From contig NC_084794.1 in the NCBI RefSeq assembly GCF_963169125.1, positions 87,651,018-87,715,017 on the forward strand: a stretch of 64,000 nucleotides of DNA, written 5' to 3'. The notes under the pieces were generated by a model, which had not been told where the DNA came from, searched no databases, and saw nothing but the letters and a program-made list of their open reading frames with translations. Positions within the stretch are counted from its first letter, which is position 1. Each line of letters begins with the position of its first letter. Positions 35,901-46,927 of this stretch are shown here, one piece after another. Made by a program: the position numbers and the translations under genes. This stretch comes from Humulus lupulus. Taxonomy: Eukaryota; Streptophyta; Magnoliopsida; Rosales; Cannabaceae.

Positions 35901-36086
35901 GCTCGAATGCTTACTTCTCAAAGTAGACAGAAGAGCTATGCGGATCCCAAACGCAGGAACGTGGAGTTCTAGGTAGGAGACTATGTCTTCCTTAGAGTCT
36001 CGCCGTGTAAAGGGGTGACAAGGTTTGGGAAGAAAGGCAAGCTGAGTCCCAGGTTTGTAGGTCCATTTGAAATACTGGAGAGGATT
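32931..36086 (+). pseudogene. Gypsy 1 pol (protease, RT, RNase H, integrase), broken
   Basis: The frame is the same as gag. Order: protease [18 protein letters not shown] (about 33055-33110); RT with [56 protein letters not shown] and the catalytic FIDDILVYS (34068); RNase H with [16 protein letters not shown] and [20 protein letters not shown]; an integrase HHCC region with [19 protein letters not shown] and [11 protein letters not shown]; catalytic core; and the [18 protein letters not shown] module. Nonsense codons are TAA at 33849 (before LQGKT) and TAG at 35970 (after RRNVEF), each one change from a Gln codon. In the integrase, the position usually Asp in VSDRDP is Ser (VSSRDP, about 35535). 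The 3' end of pol is deleted. Confidence 0.95.
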
Positions 36087-36696
36087 GGTTATGTTGGTGA
36101 CCAATCACCATGCACCTGTCCTAAACAAACTTATGAAAGAATCACTTATCGGTTAAGCCCTGGTGACCCTATCATCACATGGCTAGAGGGAGCGATGCTC
36201 ATTATTGTGACTTTTGGCTATTGTCACCTATTTGCCGGACTGGTAGTCCGGAATGGTTATTATGATCGCTGTTGATATCATATCATGTCTTATTGTGTTT
36301 TCTTGCTGGGCCTTGGCTCATGGGTGCTATGTGGTGCAGGTAAAGGAAAGGAAAAGCTTGGCCAGCCTTGAGTGGAGAGCTTGGGCGATGTGATGTACAT
36401 ACAGGGCCGCTTGACCGCCACGGTCAAGGAGTTCTTAGAGGGACTAGGGGTTTACCCTATTTTTGGCGCTTAGGCCAGCGGAGTTTGTAAATTTGGAACT
36501 GTAGCGACTCTTTTGTATTACGAACTACTTGTAAACATTTTGAAAGGCTCATGAGCAATTTATTTACTTAATGAAATGTACCCTTTCCTTTTTACTGGTT
36601 TTCTACCTTAACCTGATAACAACACTTAGATCACGTTTTTAACCAAAGGACTCGGGTAGCGGGTCGTAACTGTTCTGGGGTAACCAGGGCGTCACA
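36087..36696 (+). repeat. Truncated 3' LTR of gypsy element 1
   Basis: It corresponds to 30747-31379 of the 5' LTR. By eye there are about 10 substitutions over roughly 600 aligned bases plus one gap of about 23 bases near 36665. The junction with pol lies in the shared word GGTT (36087-36090). Confidence 0.92.
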
Positions 36697-38334
36697 TTCT
36701 TGGTGGGAGCATCTGGCCCTATGAGGTGATCCATTCTTCATTCTAATGAAGACCCAGAGTCTGTGCACCTAAGGTTTGTGGGTGATTGGCCCCAAATTGT
36801 TTACAAGGGCTATTCTTATATCCTCCCAGTTTTTGGTTTGGTATGGGAACTTGTCTTGCTTGAGCTTAATTTAGGACTCGGTGACTTCCTGAGGGGAGTC
36901 TATGCTTCTCTCTTGTCCCTTACGTGTACTCATACAACATTATTTTTCTTTCTAAAGCATTTTGGGTACAACAACTGTCCCCAAGTTCCTTAAGACTCAA
37001 CTAAGTCTCGGTGAACTTGGTCGGTCAGGGAGGAGATTCGTTCTTCCCCCACTCGTAGATGGCTATTTGGTGTGTCGGTAGAACTCAAAATGTCACATTT
37101 GCTTACGACTAAGGTTGGATATTTCTTAGGTGCGGTGCTAGATCCTTTAAGGTTCTTGTGAAGGGACTTTGTGCATCTCCTTTGACAGACCTTTTGGGGA
37201 TGTTCCCTGCCCAATTTTCATAGAACCCTAATAAGGTGCTCAGAGAGTGTCTTTTGGGGTCTGCGTACTAATGAGTATATTGAACCCTTGTAAGGTTCTT
37301 TTCATGAAAGTTCTTGTATAAAGAATGTTAGAAGCTCACCATAGGGTGCACGAAGAGTTTTTCTCAAGGCGCTCAAAGGGAATCTTTTTGGAAAATTTTT
37401 ATGATACCTGAGGACCTTTAGGTGTTTGTGTAAGGTTTGCGAGGTGCTCATTTTTCTTTTTCACTAGTGCTTGCCTACTTTTGCGATTCTTTCGAGGAAG
37501 TGTTTCATCCCAGATCCTTTTGTGGGTTGATGAAGTAGCTTGCCCTTCTTTTGATGTGTTCATTGATACGTCTGAGTGGAACTTGAGTTCTCTAAGGAAG
37601 TTGTATTGTCTTTAGAAGGAAGCCCACCTTTGGGATTTCTTAGAGGAAGTTCTTCATCCCTGCTCGTCTATTAGGAGTATTTGAAGCTGCTCGCCTAGGA
37701 TTTTAGAATATAGCGGAGCTTCTCTCCCTCCTTTGAACAAGTCTGTTCAGCCAGCTTCTTGCAATGTCATGCTCTATTCAACTTCCAAGCAATAGGTCCT
37801 TCTTGTCAGCGAGGTCATTTGTTTCATTGGTTTATTGTCAGCGAGGTCATTTGTTCCATTGTTCCATTTGTCAGCGAGACCTAGTGGATACCTACTAGGT
37901 CCCTCCACAGTGGTTTTTTCAAATGATGAGAATTAACAAACTAAGGGGTACCTCTGAGCTGAAGAACAATGTATTGCATTCTGACTTTGAACATAGAACT
38001 TCATAGCCAATCTCGGTGGTGGAAGAGGTTGCATCTTTGGGGGAATCTTATTCTGCCACTCTACTCGCTGTAGAAATCCTCGGAGCAGGCCCATGCCCTA
38101 CATCTATGATGTGTGGGCCTGAAGGGGTGACCTAATCCATCCTCCACCTTTTGTACAAGTGTTTGTGGGAGGCTTCGCAGAATGAGAATGGCTCAAATTC
38201 TTTTCTTCAGCCACCATCACATCCTTTGCCTAAAGAGAATGTTCCGTCTAAGGCTTGTGGAGGCACATCTAGATAATAGCCCGCCAATTTCTCTGTTATT
38301 TCCACATGAGCCCAGTCTTCTACACCATAGAGTG
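36697..38334 (-). other. Internal or nested remnant of the minus-strand element
   Basis: 36697-36970 looks like the end of an LTR related to 28200-28267, then at 36972 'aactgtccccaagttcctta' repeats the purine-tract junction seen at 28266. Beyond, 37030-38334 contains repeated phrases such as 'gtcagcgaggtcatttgttc' (three times, 37806-37880) but no coding motif. Confidence 0.5.
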
Positions 38335-39343
38335 TGTTGAGATTGGTTAAATATAATGTAAGTTGTTTACACAATGAGGTGCAAAACACTTAATAGTTTT
38401 CACTTAAGTTGAAGTGAAAATATGAGATTGTGTAGTAGGCATCTAAAAGTGATTTTTGTGGGTCTAAAGTGATACGTGGAAGTATCTAAGGACACCCAAA
38501 AAGTGTGATAACATTTGGAGAAATTTTAGGACCATTGGAAGGGTCAATAGTCATGGGGGTGGCGATGCATTGCCTCCTAAGAGGTGTTGCATTGCCTAAA
38601 TGCGAAGGGGCTCAAAAGCCCCAGGACACGATACATCGCCTGTTAGTAGGCCACATATCGCCTACATGCAAGCAACGTATCGCCTGGCGTGTCTGTATAA
38701 ACATGTATAATAAGCTCCAAATGACGAGTTAATTATCTCTAATATTATTGTTTAGATCTAATGACGATGCCTACACTATAAAATGGTTCTCATAGAGTTT
38801 TTGAAGACTTGATCACTCTCTCCAATCTCTCTCTTACCTTTCTTTCTCTTTCTCTCAAAGAACAAAGTTTTCTCCAAGAAACTCATCAATCATTGCTTGA
38901 CTTGCATGAGTTTTAAGGATTGTTCAATCCCAAATCTCATTCTACTTGGTTGAAGCTTCAAGAAATTAGGGAATGCTTGGAATAGAGATTTTGGACAACA
39001 ATATTCTTAATGTGTATAAGCCTTAGAAGTTCTCCAAGTTTAAAAATTCAAGTTGCTTAATACAAAATGTTGTATCTCTTTATCCCTAATCTGGTATTTT
39101 GCATTCTATTGTGTTTATGTTCTTATTGATGATTAAATGTTTTAAGTTCATCTTATAATCATTTAATCACTTAATCCTTTATTTTCAAGATTTGCATTCA
39201 TACCATGAACATGGTTCATTGATTATCAAGATTTCCATTCATACTTTGAATAAGGTTCTTGATTAGCATCTATGGTTTGTAATATTGAATTTTCCTATTA
39301 TGCATTGTTGATCAAGAAAGTGTAAAGTCATAAATTCCTAACA
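38335..39343 (+). repeat. Solo LTR, family A copy 2 (plus)
   Basis: TGTTGAGA...TCCTAACA, 1,009 bp, with an 8-bp imperfect inverted terminal repeat. Flanks GAGTG (38330-38334) and GAGGG (39344-39348) differ by one base, a plausible mutated TSD. It has a TATA-like CTATAAAATG at about 38777 and a CpG-rich block of CGATGCAT/TCGCCT words (38565-38690). The partner copy is 22028-23056 on the minus strand. Confidence 0.72.
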
Positions 39344-39992
39344 GAGGGAACTTGTTTCCTTCCTCTGCATAAATAGCTTTTCTCACGTGTCACTTTCACT
39401 TAGATGGGTCTTCTCGTGCATCACCTTCTTGCTCCCAGGGAACGAAAGTAGCTCCTTTATGGCTGCCCTCAATGTCAAAGCCACTTGAGCTCAACTAAAG
39501 GGTAAAGGTTGCGACCTTTGTTATTTTTTTGCTTCTTATTTGGTGATAGTGGAGCTTGGGGGCTAGTTGGCCACTCATGCCTTGCTTCTCAAGGTAAGAA
39601 GTGGAGGTTGCGACAGAGGGCCATTGACACTCAGAGTTTTGGGAAAAAAAATTTTGTTTTAGGACATCTTTCTGGTAAGTGTTTCCCCCTCATGAAGTGG
39701 TCTTTTCGAGGGTTCTCTAGACTCTCCTAGTCCCCCTCATTTCTCTTCTCAGTCTGAGGTTTTTAACCTAGGGAGGCGACAAAGTGCCAAGGAGGGCTTT
39801 GGTACTGCAGTCTCAATCTGCTTTGGTGGTGGTGTCGATGCAGTAATTCTCCACCAAGAGATGAGAGTGGCTCCTACCTTCCACGATCATATATAACATT
39901 CTTTGGCATTTTTGCTAGCGAGTTCTTCTTCATTGAAGCTTCAGATTTGTAGGAAAGACTTCTAAGAAATCTTCCCATAGGTAGTGCCAAAA
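39344..39992 (-). other. 5' internal region and primer junction of the minus-strand element
   Basis: Noncoding as far as I can see. At its right end, 39971-39992 on the minus strand reads ATTTTGGCACTACCTATGGG and then AAG, the same type of primer-site junction as at 10581-10601. Confidence 0.55.
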
Positions 39993-40685
39993 TAATAAGA
40001 CTTGATTTTTCGCTAACTATATTGTTTTGTTTTTATCAGACTAACTATATTGTTATTAAAGATAACTATGGGGAGATAGTAGGTGAAGCAAAAAATGAGG
40101 GAAACTTTGAGGAAGTTGTTTTTCTAAGTGAAAGGAGAGAATGAAAATATTCAAAACCATTACACTACAACTAATAAGACACAAAGAAGTACATTTGGTC
40201 AACTACTTTTTGTGGTGTTGCAAGGGTTCTAGGTTAGTGTGCAGCGTCCGAAGCATACTTCTAGGGAAGACACGTGTGAGAGGCGTGCTCATGAGGAAGA
40301 GTAGTGTTAGTTGAAATCTTATGGAATGTTAGTAGGATCTCCAAGACTTTACTACTCACCCTTTCTTGCATGGACGTCTTCATCTCCTTAGAACTTCTCT
40401 TCTCGTATGCTCCAGAGGAATGTCACCAGAAATTGATTGGATATTTTACGTAGAGTTCTTCCTTTGAGTCCCTGTCTTGCGACAACCTCTTGCTTTAAGC
40501 TTTTAATACAAAGAGAACGAGAACTTACATGACTACTTCGTGATCCATGTGGTTCTCACAAGACGTGAGTGAGGGCAAGTTCGCTATGAATACGACCTTT
40601 GTCTTTTTAGGTTAACCATATAATGCCTTGTAGGACCCATAATAGATGCTCTTTTCTCCTTTTTATGTTTCTTTTGGGTGTAACA
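39993..40685 (-). repeat. 5' LTR of the minus-strand nonautonomous element
   Basis: The minus strand begins TGTTACACCC at 40685 and ends at about 39993. It is collinear with 27512-28267. The CAAAC TSD follows at 40686-40690. Confidence 0.8.
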
Positions 40686-40690
40686 CAAAC

Positions 40691-42080
40691 TTTCCTAAAA
40701 AAAAATCGTACTATTAAAAAAAAATCACTATTGAATAATTTTTTTTTTATGTATATAAGCATTTAATAAATAGCAACTAGCAAGGTCAAATTTTTCTCTA
40801 CATACCTCAATTTTCCATGTACTTTTATCTATTGTTTAGTCTTGGCGTCATAGCTTAATTAGTAAATCTCAATTTTTTATTATCTCACATATATACCTAA
40901 TTTTTTCGCATGAATCCATAGCTTTAAAAAACAGAGAGCTTGTATATATTCTACTTCAAACTATTAATAATGTCGTCTAATTTAATAAAATTATTTGAAT
41001 AGTGATATCATTAATGTGTAAAATTAGTAAATAAATTGTACATTACTAATAAAAAAAACACTAATTTATATATAAATATATATTTAATTTATATTTTCTA
41101 CTTCAAATTATTAATAGATGCAGTATGTGATTAAGGACATATCACTTATTATAAATGCTATTAAGATTTACGTACGTGTAACAAGGTATGCATGGGCTAA
41201 GCCATAAATGACCCTACACTGACTATAGTAAATACTAGATAGGTGAACATCTAACCCTATAAATATACGTAAATATACCAATAAATATACGTAAATAACA
41301 AGGTGAACATCTAACCCTATAAATATACGTAAATAACAAGGTATACAGTATATAAATATACGTATGACACACTTTAAAAAAAAAAGGTGAACATAAATGA
41401 CCTTAATATGTTGGAGAGGTAGGTGTAGTTAAGTTATTACCAATAAATTTAACTGTTTAAGCGTCGAAGACATACAAATTACAACATCTAACCCTACACT
41501 GACAATAGTAAATACTAGATAGGCTCAAACCGTACACTAATTAAATAATGTCATTGTAAATATAAAATTATTATAGTTGATTTTGTCAATAATTTTTAAA
41601 AAAAAAAAACAATAAAATACATCTACTTTATTTTATGTATTTAGATTAAAATTTAATATACTCTAAGCTTAATTTGATGTGTTTATGCATCCAATTATTA
41701 TTAATTGTTTGATCGATTCAACTAATGATCTAAACAATTGTGAGATATGCGGAATGCGTGACTAAATTCAATTTCATAAAATTATTCATATATATGTCAT
41801 TTTAGATCTGAGAGTAATATATTAATATATAGGTAGTCATTTCTATCACACTTCCATATTATATACAAAATATGCACATTATAATATTTAATTGGTATTA
41901 ATTATTTAGATATTTTTATGTAAGACTCTTACATTTTAATTACTAATACAGGCAACATACAATATACGTTTGCTTAGTTTTAATTATAAAATTTATTAAT
42001 TATTTTTATTAAATTTGTATCATTCTCATATAAAATTTAAATAAATAAACAATATTATATATAAAAGAATGACATACACA
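40691..42080. other. AT-rich intergenic DNA with short local duplications
   Basis: No gene. Between 41200 and 41530 the phrase 'ctaaccctataaatatacgt' occurs at least twice, 'aaatatacgtaaata' several times, and 'tagtaaatactagatagg' twice, indicating recent small local duplications. Confidence 0.55.
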
Positions 42081-45000
42081 TGTGATAGTCATAACAGAGA
42101 TTTATACCCAGCATAGAGTGAGTCAATGGGTATTTTGGTAATTTTGCATATGTGGGAGAATTATAGAAGCATTTTGGAAGAAATATTAGTATTTGGAGGA
42201 TTAGTAAATTAATTGGGAATTTGAGGTGTAATTTGAGGTTTAGTGTGACTTCTAAGCTAAATGACCATTATACCCTTGGGGTTACATTGGAGGTTAAGAG
42301 TTTGGAAGGGTAATATGTTCATTTGACCTATCGATTAGTGAAATGGGCAGCAACCCTTGGGGAAGACATATTCACGTCATTCCCCCTTCCTTGTTTCTCT
42401 TGGTTTTTCCAATTAGTGCTAAGGAAGGAGATCGAGCTTGAAAGGAATTTTTGGAGATTTGAGGAAGCTTGGAGGGATTTGAGCAGCAAGGGAAGGAGCT
42501 AGGAGCTGCCAAGGTCTTACTAGATTGAGAATTTTCGAATTCAGAGGTAAATTTCTTACTTTGCTTGAGTTTTGTGTTCTTGAGCTTTTGGGGAATTTTG
42601 GTATGAATTTCAAATTTGGGTGATGTTAGGATATTTGGTTAGGTGTTTTGAGGATTGAAAATACTTTATAATATATTTAGAGGTTCAATTACAATTGGTT
42701 TAGTGGATTTAAGGTGGGATTTTCAGAATTTGAAGTACAAAGCTTGAGTTTGTGACTCAAAATTATGTTTCAGTGCATTTCTGTGGTAATTTGATGTTGT
42801 TTGTAGTTTATTTAAGTTATATGGTGTGTTTTATGGTCTGTAGCTTGCTGGAAATAGTTGTTTTAGTAAAGTTTTAGGTCTGGGTTCGAAGGGGATTCGC
42901 AGGGGATAAATTGGGGAAGAACACTACAATTTTTGGGCATATTTTAGGTTTATGGTGACCTAGCGCGACTGCGCTAGGTTGTGGCGCGACCACACTAGGG
43001 GCCCAGAACCTTAGAAATTAGGTTTTAATTTGGGGTTTCGTGGTCTTTGGCGCAACCATGCTAGGGTAGGGTGCGACCGTGCCAATACCCCAGAAACCCA
43101 AAAGTTTCAAGGGCAGGCGCGAAATATGGTATGTGCCCCGAAATCTGGGTTTTTGCTGATTTTAGGATTAGAGCTCGGGAGGTGATAACTCTACAAAATA
43201 GAGTTATTTTACCATATTTTTTGAGCTAATTGTTGCTTAGTCTTTGAGTTTTTAATTGATTTATCATGTTTTAAAGTAATTTTTTATTTATTAGGTTTAT
43301 TTTAATTTTATAGATTTTTGTGTATTTTTATAGTTATATTGTTGTAAAATATTGTAGTATAGTTATTTAAATTATTGTTGTTTAGTTTGAGGTAAAAAAA
43401 ATATTGTTTTATTGAACTTAAATGCTAAATTAAATTAAGTTATGATTAATATTTTCAAAGAATTAATATGATTGATTTTATATTTTAAAATATTTTATTA
43501 TGACTTAATTTATGTTTATTTTGTAGGAAAATGTTGTATTGTTGGTGCTTAAAAAGCAAAGAAAAATGAAGAAAAGAATTTGGTAAAACTTAAAAGAATA
43601 GAGCTAAAAGTGTCATTTCTGAAGCCGACATACTCCCTGCCCCACCTGGGCCCGCCTGGCTCACCAGCCCAGAAGTCAGCAGGCCCGTGCCCTTCCTCAT
43701 TTGCCAACAGCCCAAGCCTTTGGCCTAGCCCGCCAGGCTCACCACCTCCTGGGCCCGCCTGCCTCATCTCAGCCAGGCCCACCCGAAGTCCCATGCGCCT
43801 GCGCATCCTCCTCAGCAAAGCTCCATGGGCCCAACGCCACCCAATAGCCTCCAAGCCTAGCCGTCTGCCCCCTTGCACCCCACGGGCCACCTGCCAACAG
43901 CCACCAAGCCCAGTTGCCTCCTTCCATCTTGAGCCCAACAATGCCTCCTTGTCCCCTTTGTTAAAAAATGCCACACTTTTACCTAACTTTTCTACACATT
44001 TTCACCACAAAATCATTATCACCCCTACAATTTACCCCTACTTTCCATAATATTATTTATTTAATCAATTTAATTAATTTAAATTGATTATTTTAATACT
44101 CTCATTTTGGCTATAAATAGGGAATTGTCAAGACCATTTGGAGTGCTTATTTTAAGAGGGGTTACACTACAATTTTTACACTTTCAAGACCACTCCATTC
44201 TCTTCATATTTTCTTCTTTTTGGTCATTTTTTCTATGAGGTTTTAGAGGAAAAATTTGGGGGTTCCTCCAAATTTTCCTATTTATGTTTGTAATTTTTTG
44301 GTTTGTAATTTTTATTCTAGTTATGTGCTTCTAATCTTTTTCATAAGATTATTAAGATCATGATGAAGCAACTTGTAACTAGATAATATTTATGTTGTAT
44401 GCTGATTTCCCTTGTAATGCAACAAAGTTAATGGATTTTTCTTCTTCATATATGTCTTTTATCTTTAATGTCTCATATTTTTAATTGTTAGATAATATGC
44501 ATTTTGTTCTTCATTTTGCAAAACATAATATTCTTTGTGTAAGATGTGTCATTAAATTGTACACATCCAATGCTTAGAACAAAAATATTATGTTTTGCCT
44601 TATAAATAATGTTATTTGATATTTTGTTGTTTCATTAGGTCAATTCACATTAAATACTTTGAAATTATACTTTTTGAAAAGTGAAGAAAAATCCTATCTT
44701 TTTAGAAGTAATTTATGCTTAAAATTATTAATATATTTGGAAAATGATAGTTTAACTTATTTTAACTATCACTAAAATTTGGGAATCAATATACTTATAA
44801 ATATTATTGAACTTACATTTTGTGGATTCTAGTATCTTAATAATTTTTCTTTTACAACTTATTTTCAAATCATAATTGGTTTACTTTTATTCTCTTAAAT
44901 AGATTTATTTTAAATCTTTTATTTTATGTTCATAACATAAAATCTCATCAATCTTTGGAGCTAGGTTAGAATTTATTCATTTTGGTTTAAAATACTTTTC

Positions 45001-45510
45001 TTTTTGATTTAGACAACTCCTTTGGGTTCGATCTCGTGCTTACATGAACACTATATTTCATATATGATTCGTGCGCTTGCGAGTTATAAATTTTTAAAGC
45101 ATGCCCATTTTGGGTCCATCAGGAGGTTCGCAAACCCATTTGGGGGCCCAACTTGGGTGCTCGGGGGACATTTCTAACATTCCGAAATCTGGAAATAGTA
45201 GTCCTATAATTGGGGTTCAGAGTGAGCCTCATGATTTTGATTCAATCCCTAATAAGAGTATGTTTATGTTGTGAGTAGATTACCGCAAAGCTCGGGATCA
45301 GGATCATACTTGAGGGTGTATCGTCATTTGCACGGAACTCGAGGTAAGAAAGCTACACCTGTGTTAAAATTAGGGCTTGAACCACTGTGATTTAACATGG
45401 TTATAATTATGTTTTGAAATGTTTGTTTGCGTATGAATAATTTTGCTTTACATAGTTAAGTTATGTATGCAATGTATGTTTGTTTGTACCTAGAGCATGT
45501 GTGCTAAACT
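42081..45510 (+). repeat. Truncated 5' LTR of gypsy relic 2, split by a solo LTR
   Basis: From about 42085 the sequence follows the gypsy 2 3' LTR from its position near 46565 ('atacccagc...ggtattt'). Later landmarks are GAGGTAAATTTC and, after the nested insertion, CTCGAGGTAAGAAAGCTACA (45340). A CpG-rich block with four GGCGCGACCACGCTAGG-like words lies at 42955-43085. The LTR start is missing. At about 45510 it jumps directly into pol. Confidence 0.7.
43183..45121 (+). repeat. 1.94-kb solo LTR with GGAGG TSD
   Basis: TGATAACTCTAC (43183) to GGGTCCATCA (45121), flanked by perfect GGAGG (43178-43182, 45122-45126). It contains a TATA box GGCTATAAATAGGG near 44110 and a C-rich block of CCCGCCTGGCTC words (43630-43930). 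The TGATAA start and A/T-rich body resemble Athila-type gypsy LTRs. No internal sequence is attached. Confidence 0.9.
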
Positions 45511-46199
45511 TCGAGGGGTCTTGGAGTAAGTATCTCCCGTTGATTGAATTCTCATACGATAACATTTATTAGTCGACGATTGGAGTAGGTCCATATGAGA
45601 TGTTGTATGGAAGAAAGTGTAGATCATCCATTCATTGGGATGAGATGGGAGAAAGGAAATATTTGGGTCTAGAGATGGTCCAAAGGACTAATGAGGCAAT
45701 TGAGAAGATCAGAGCTCGAATGCTCGCCTCACAAAGTATACAGAAAAGCTATGCTGACCCTAAGCGTAGGGACGTGGAGTTCTAGGTAGGGGACCACGCA
45801 TTTTTGCTAGTTTCACCACTGCGGGGAGTAAAGATATTTGGAAAGAAGGGCAAGTTGAGCCCTATATTCGTAGGACCTTTTGAGATCCTGGAGAGCATCA
45901 GGCAGGTAGCCTATAGATTGGCTCTGCCCCCGTCATTATTAGAAGTGCATGATGTGTTCCACATCTCAATGCTTTGGAAGTATATGTCAGATAGGACCCA
46001 TGTATTGGGATATGAGGATCTGGAGCTGCAGACGGATTTTTCCTATGAGGAGAGACCCGTTCAGATCCTAGAAAAAAATGACAAGGTTATGAGGAACAAG
46101 ATGATTCCTGTAGTTAAAGTTTTATGGAGAAATAGCAAGGCCGAGGAAGCGACCTGGGTGCTAGAGTCGTTATGCAAGATCAACATCCTGAATTATTAA
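45511..46199 (+). pseudogene. Gypsy relic 2: pol C-terminus only
   Basis: It starts inside the integrase with [15 protein letters not shown], then MLYGRKCRSSIHWDEMGERK and [20 protein letters not shown], stops (TAG after VEF at 45783), continues [37 protein letters not shown] and a chromodomain-like tail ([16 protein letters not shown]), ending at a natural TAA at 46197-46199. A further stop lies near 45570. Everything from primer site through the integrase core is missing because LTR sequence joins this fragment directly. Confidence 0.9.
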
Positions 46200-46240
46200 G
46201 GTAAATTTTGAGGAAGAAATTTTCAGTAGGAGGGGATAGT

Positions 46241-46885
46241 TGTAACGTCCCAAATTTGCTAATAAGGCTTAGTTCCTTGATTAGTGTGTCAGGAGGGGCA
46301 TAATTGGATTTATATATGTCAAGTTAATTGAATAAATGTGTGACTACATGACATACATGATTTATATGACAATATGAATATATGTGCATTTGTTATGTGT
46401 ATTAAATATGCATGTGGGCCCATTCTTGTTCATAAGGGCATATTTTTAATTTTGACTCGTTGAAGGTATAAATGTGATTATATTTGTTAAATAATTGAGA
46501 TCACATTATTATGTGGATATATTTGCGATATTCGGCTCGAGGCGATCCTAGTGAGCAGATTAGCAGAATAATCACAACGAGGTTAAATACCCAGCTCGGG
46601 GTGAGCCTAGGGGTATTTCGGGAAACTTAGCATCTATTCAGAATTTACCGGGTAACGGTAGTTATTTGTTGATTATTTGGGCATGTCGCGATTAATTGAG
46701 AATTTACAGGACTACTTGAGGACTAGCAGGAAATGTGGCAAAATGACAGATTTTCCCTTAGGGGCATTTGATGAGTAAGGATCTAGCAAGGGGTAGCTTG
46801 GTCATTTACCCAATTGGAGTGGCTTAATCACTTGGAACTTTTCAGAAAAAAGGGGAAAACACAAAAACACTCAGTTACTCTCTCA

Positions 46886-46927
<42 letters not shown>

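Larger units (their letters stand above)
29112..36696 (+). mobile_element. Ty3/gypsy chromovirus-like element 1, 3' deleted
   Basis: 5' LTR, tRNA-iMet primer site, gag-pol in one frame with three nonsense codons, then an abrupt jump from pol into the last 610 bp of the 3' LTR. Ends are TGTAATGCCC (29112) and GGCGTCACA (36696), flanked by a perfect TSD TTCTT (29107-29111, 36697-36701). The long LTRs and the gag/RT signatures resemble the Tekay lineage. Pol 3' end, purine tract and about 1.6 kb of the 3' LTR were removed by one deletion. Confidence 0.95.
27512..40685 (-). mobile_element. Minus-strand LTR element with little visible coding, heavily nested
   Basis: The LTR pair 27512-28267 and 39993-40685 shares long blocks (for example 'gctaactatattg', 'gacacgtgt', 'gtacatttggtcaactac') and is bounded by a perfect 5-bp TSD CAAAC (27507-27511, 40686-40690). 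The minus-strand 5' LTR is followed by a TTGGCACTACCTATGGGAAG primer-type junction (39992-39971), and the 3' LTR is preceded by AACTGGGGGCAG (about 28279-28268). Subtracting the nested gypsy (29112-36696) and solo LTR (38335-39343), it is about 4.6 kb with no recognisable gag or pol, so it is probably a nonautonomous (LARD-like) element. A second purine-tract junction near 36970 suggests an extra related insertion inside. Confidence 0.78.

Noticed and set aside
43549..44050. Long open frames on both strands (about 140-156 codons, Pro/Gly/Arg-rich)
   Set aside because: They lie in the C-rich block of a solo LTR with a perfect TSD; open frames on both strands simply follow from the composition, and no domain is recognisable.
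45600..46199. Stand-alone gene with a chromodomain-like tail
   Set aside because: It is the 3' end of a gypsy pol followed by a purine tract and LTR, with an internal stop and a deletion upstream.
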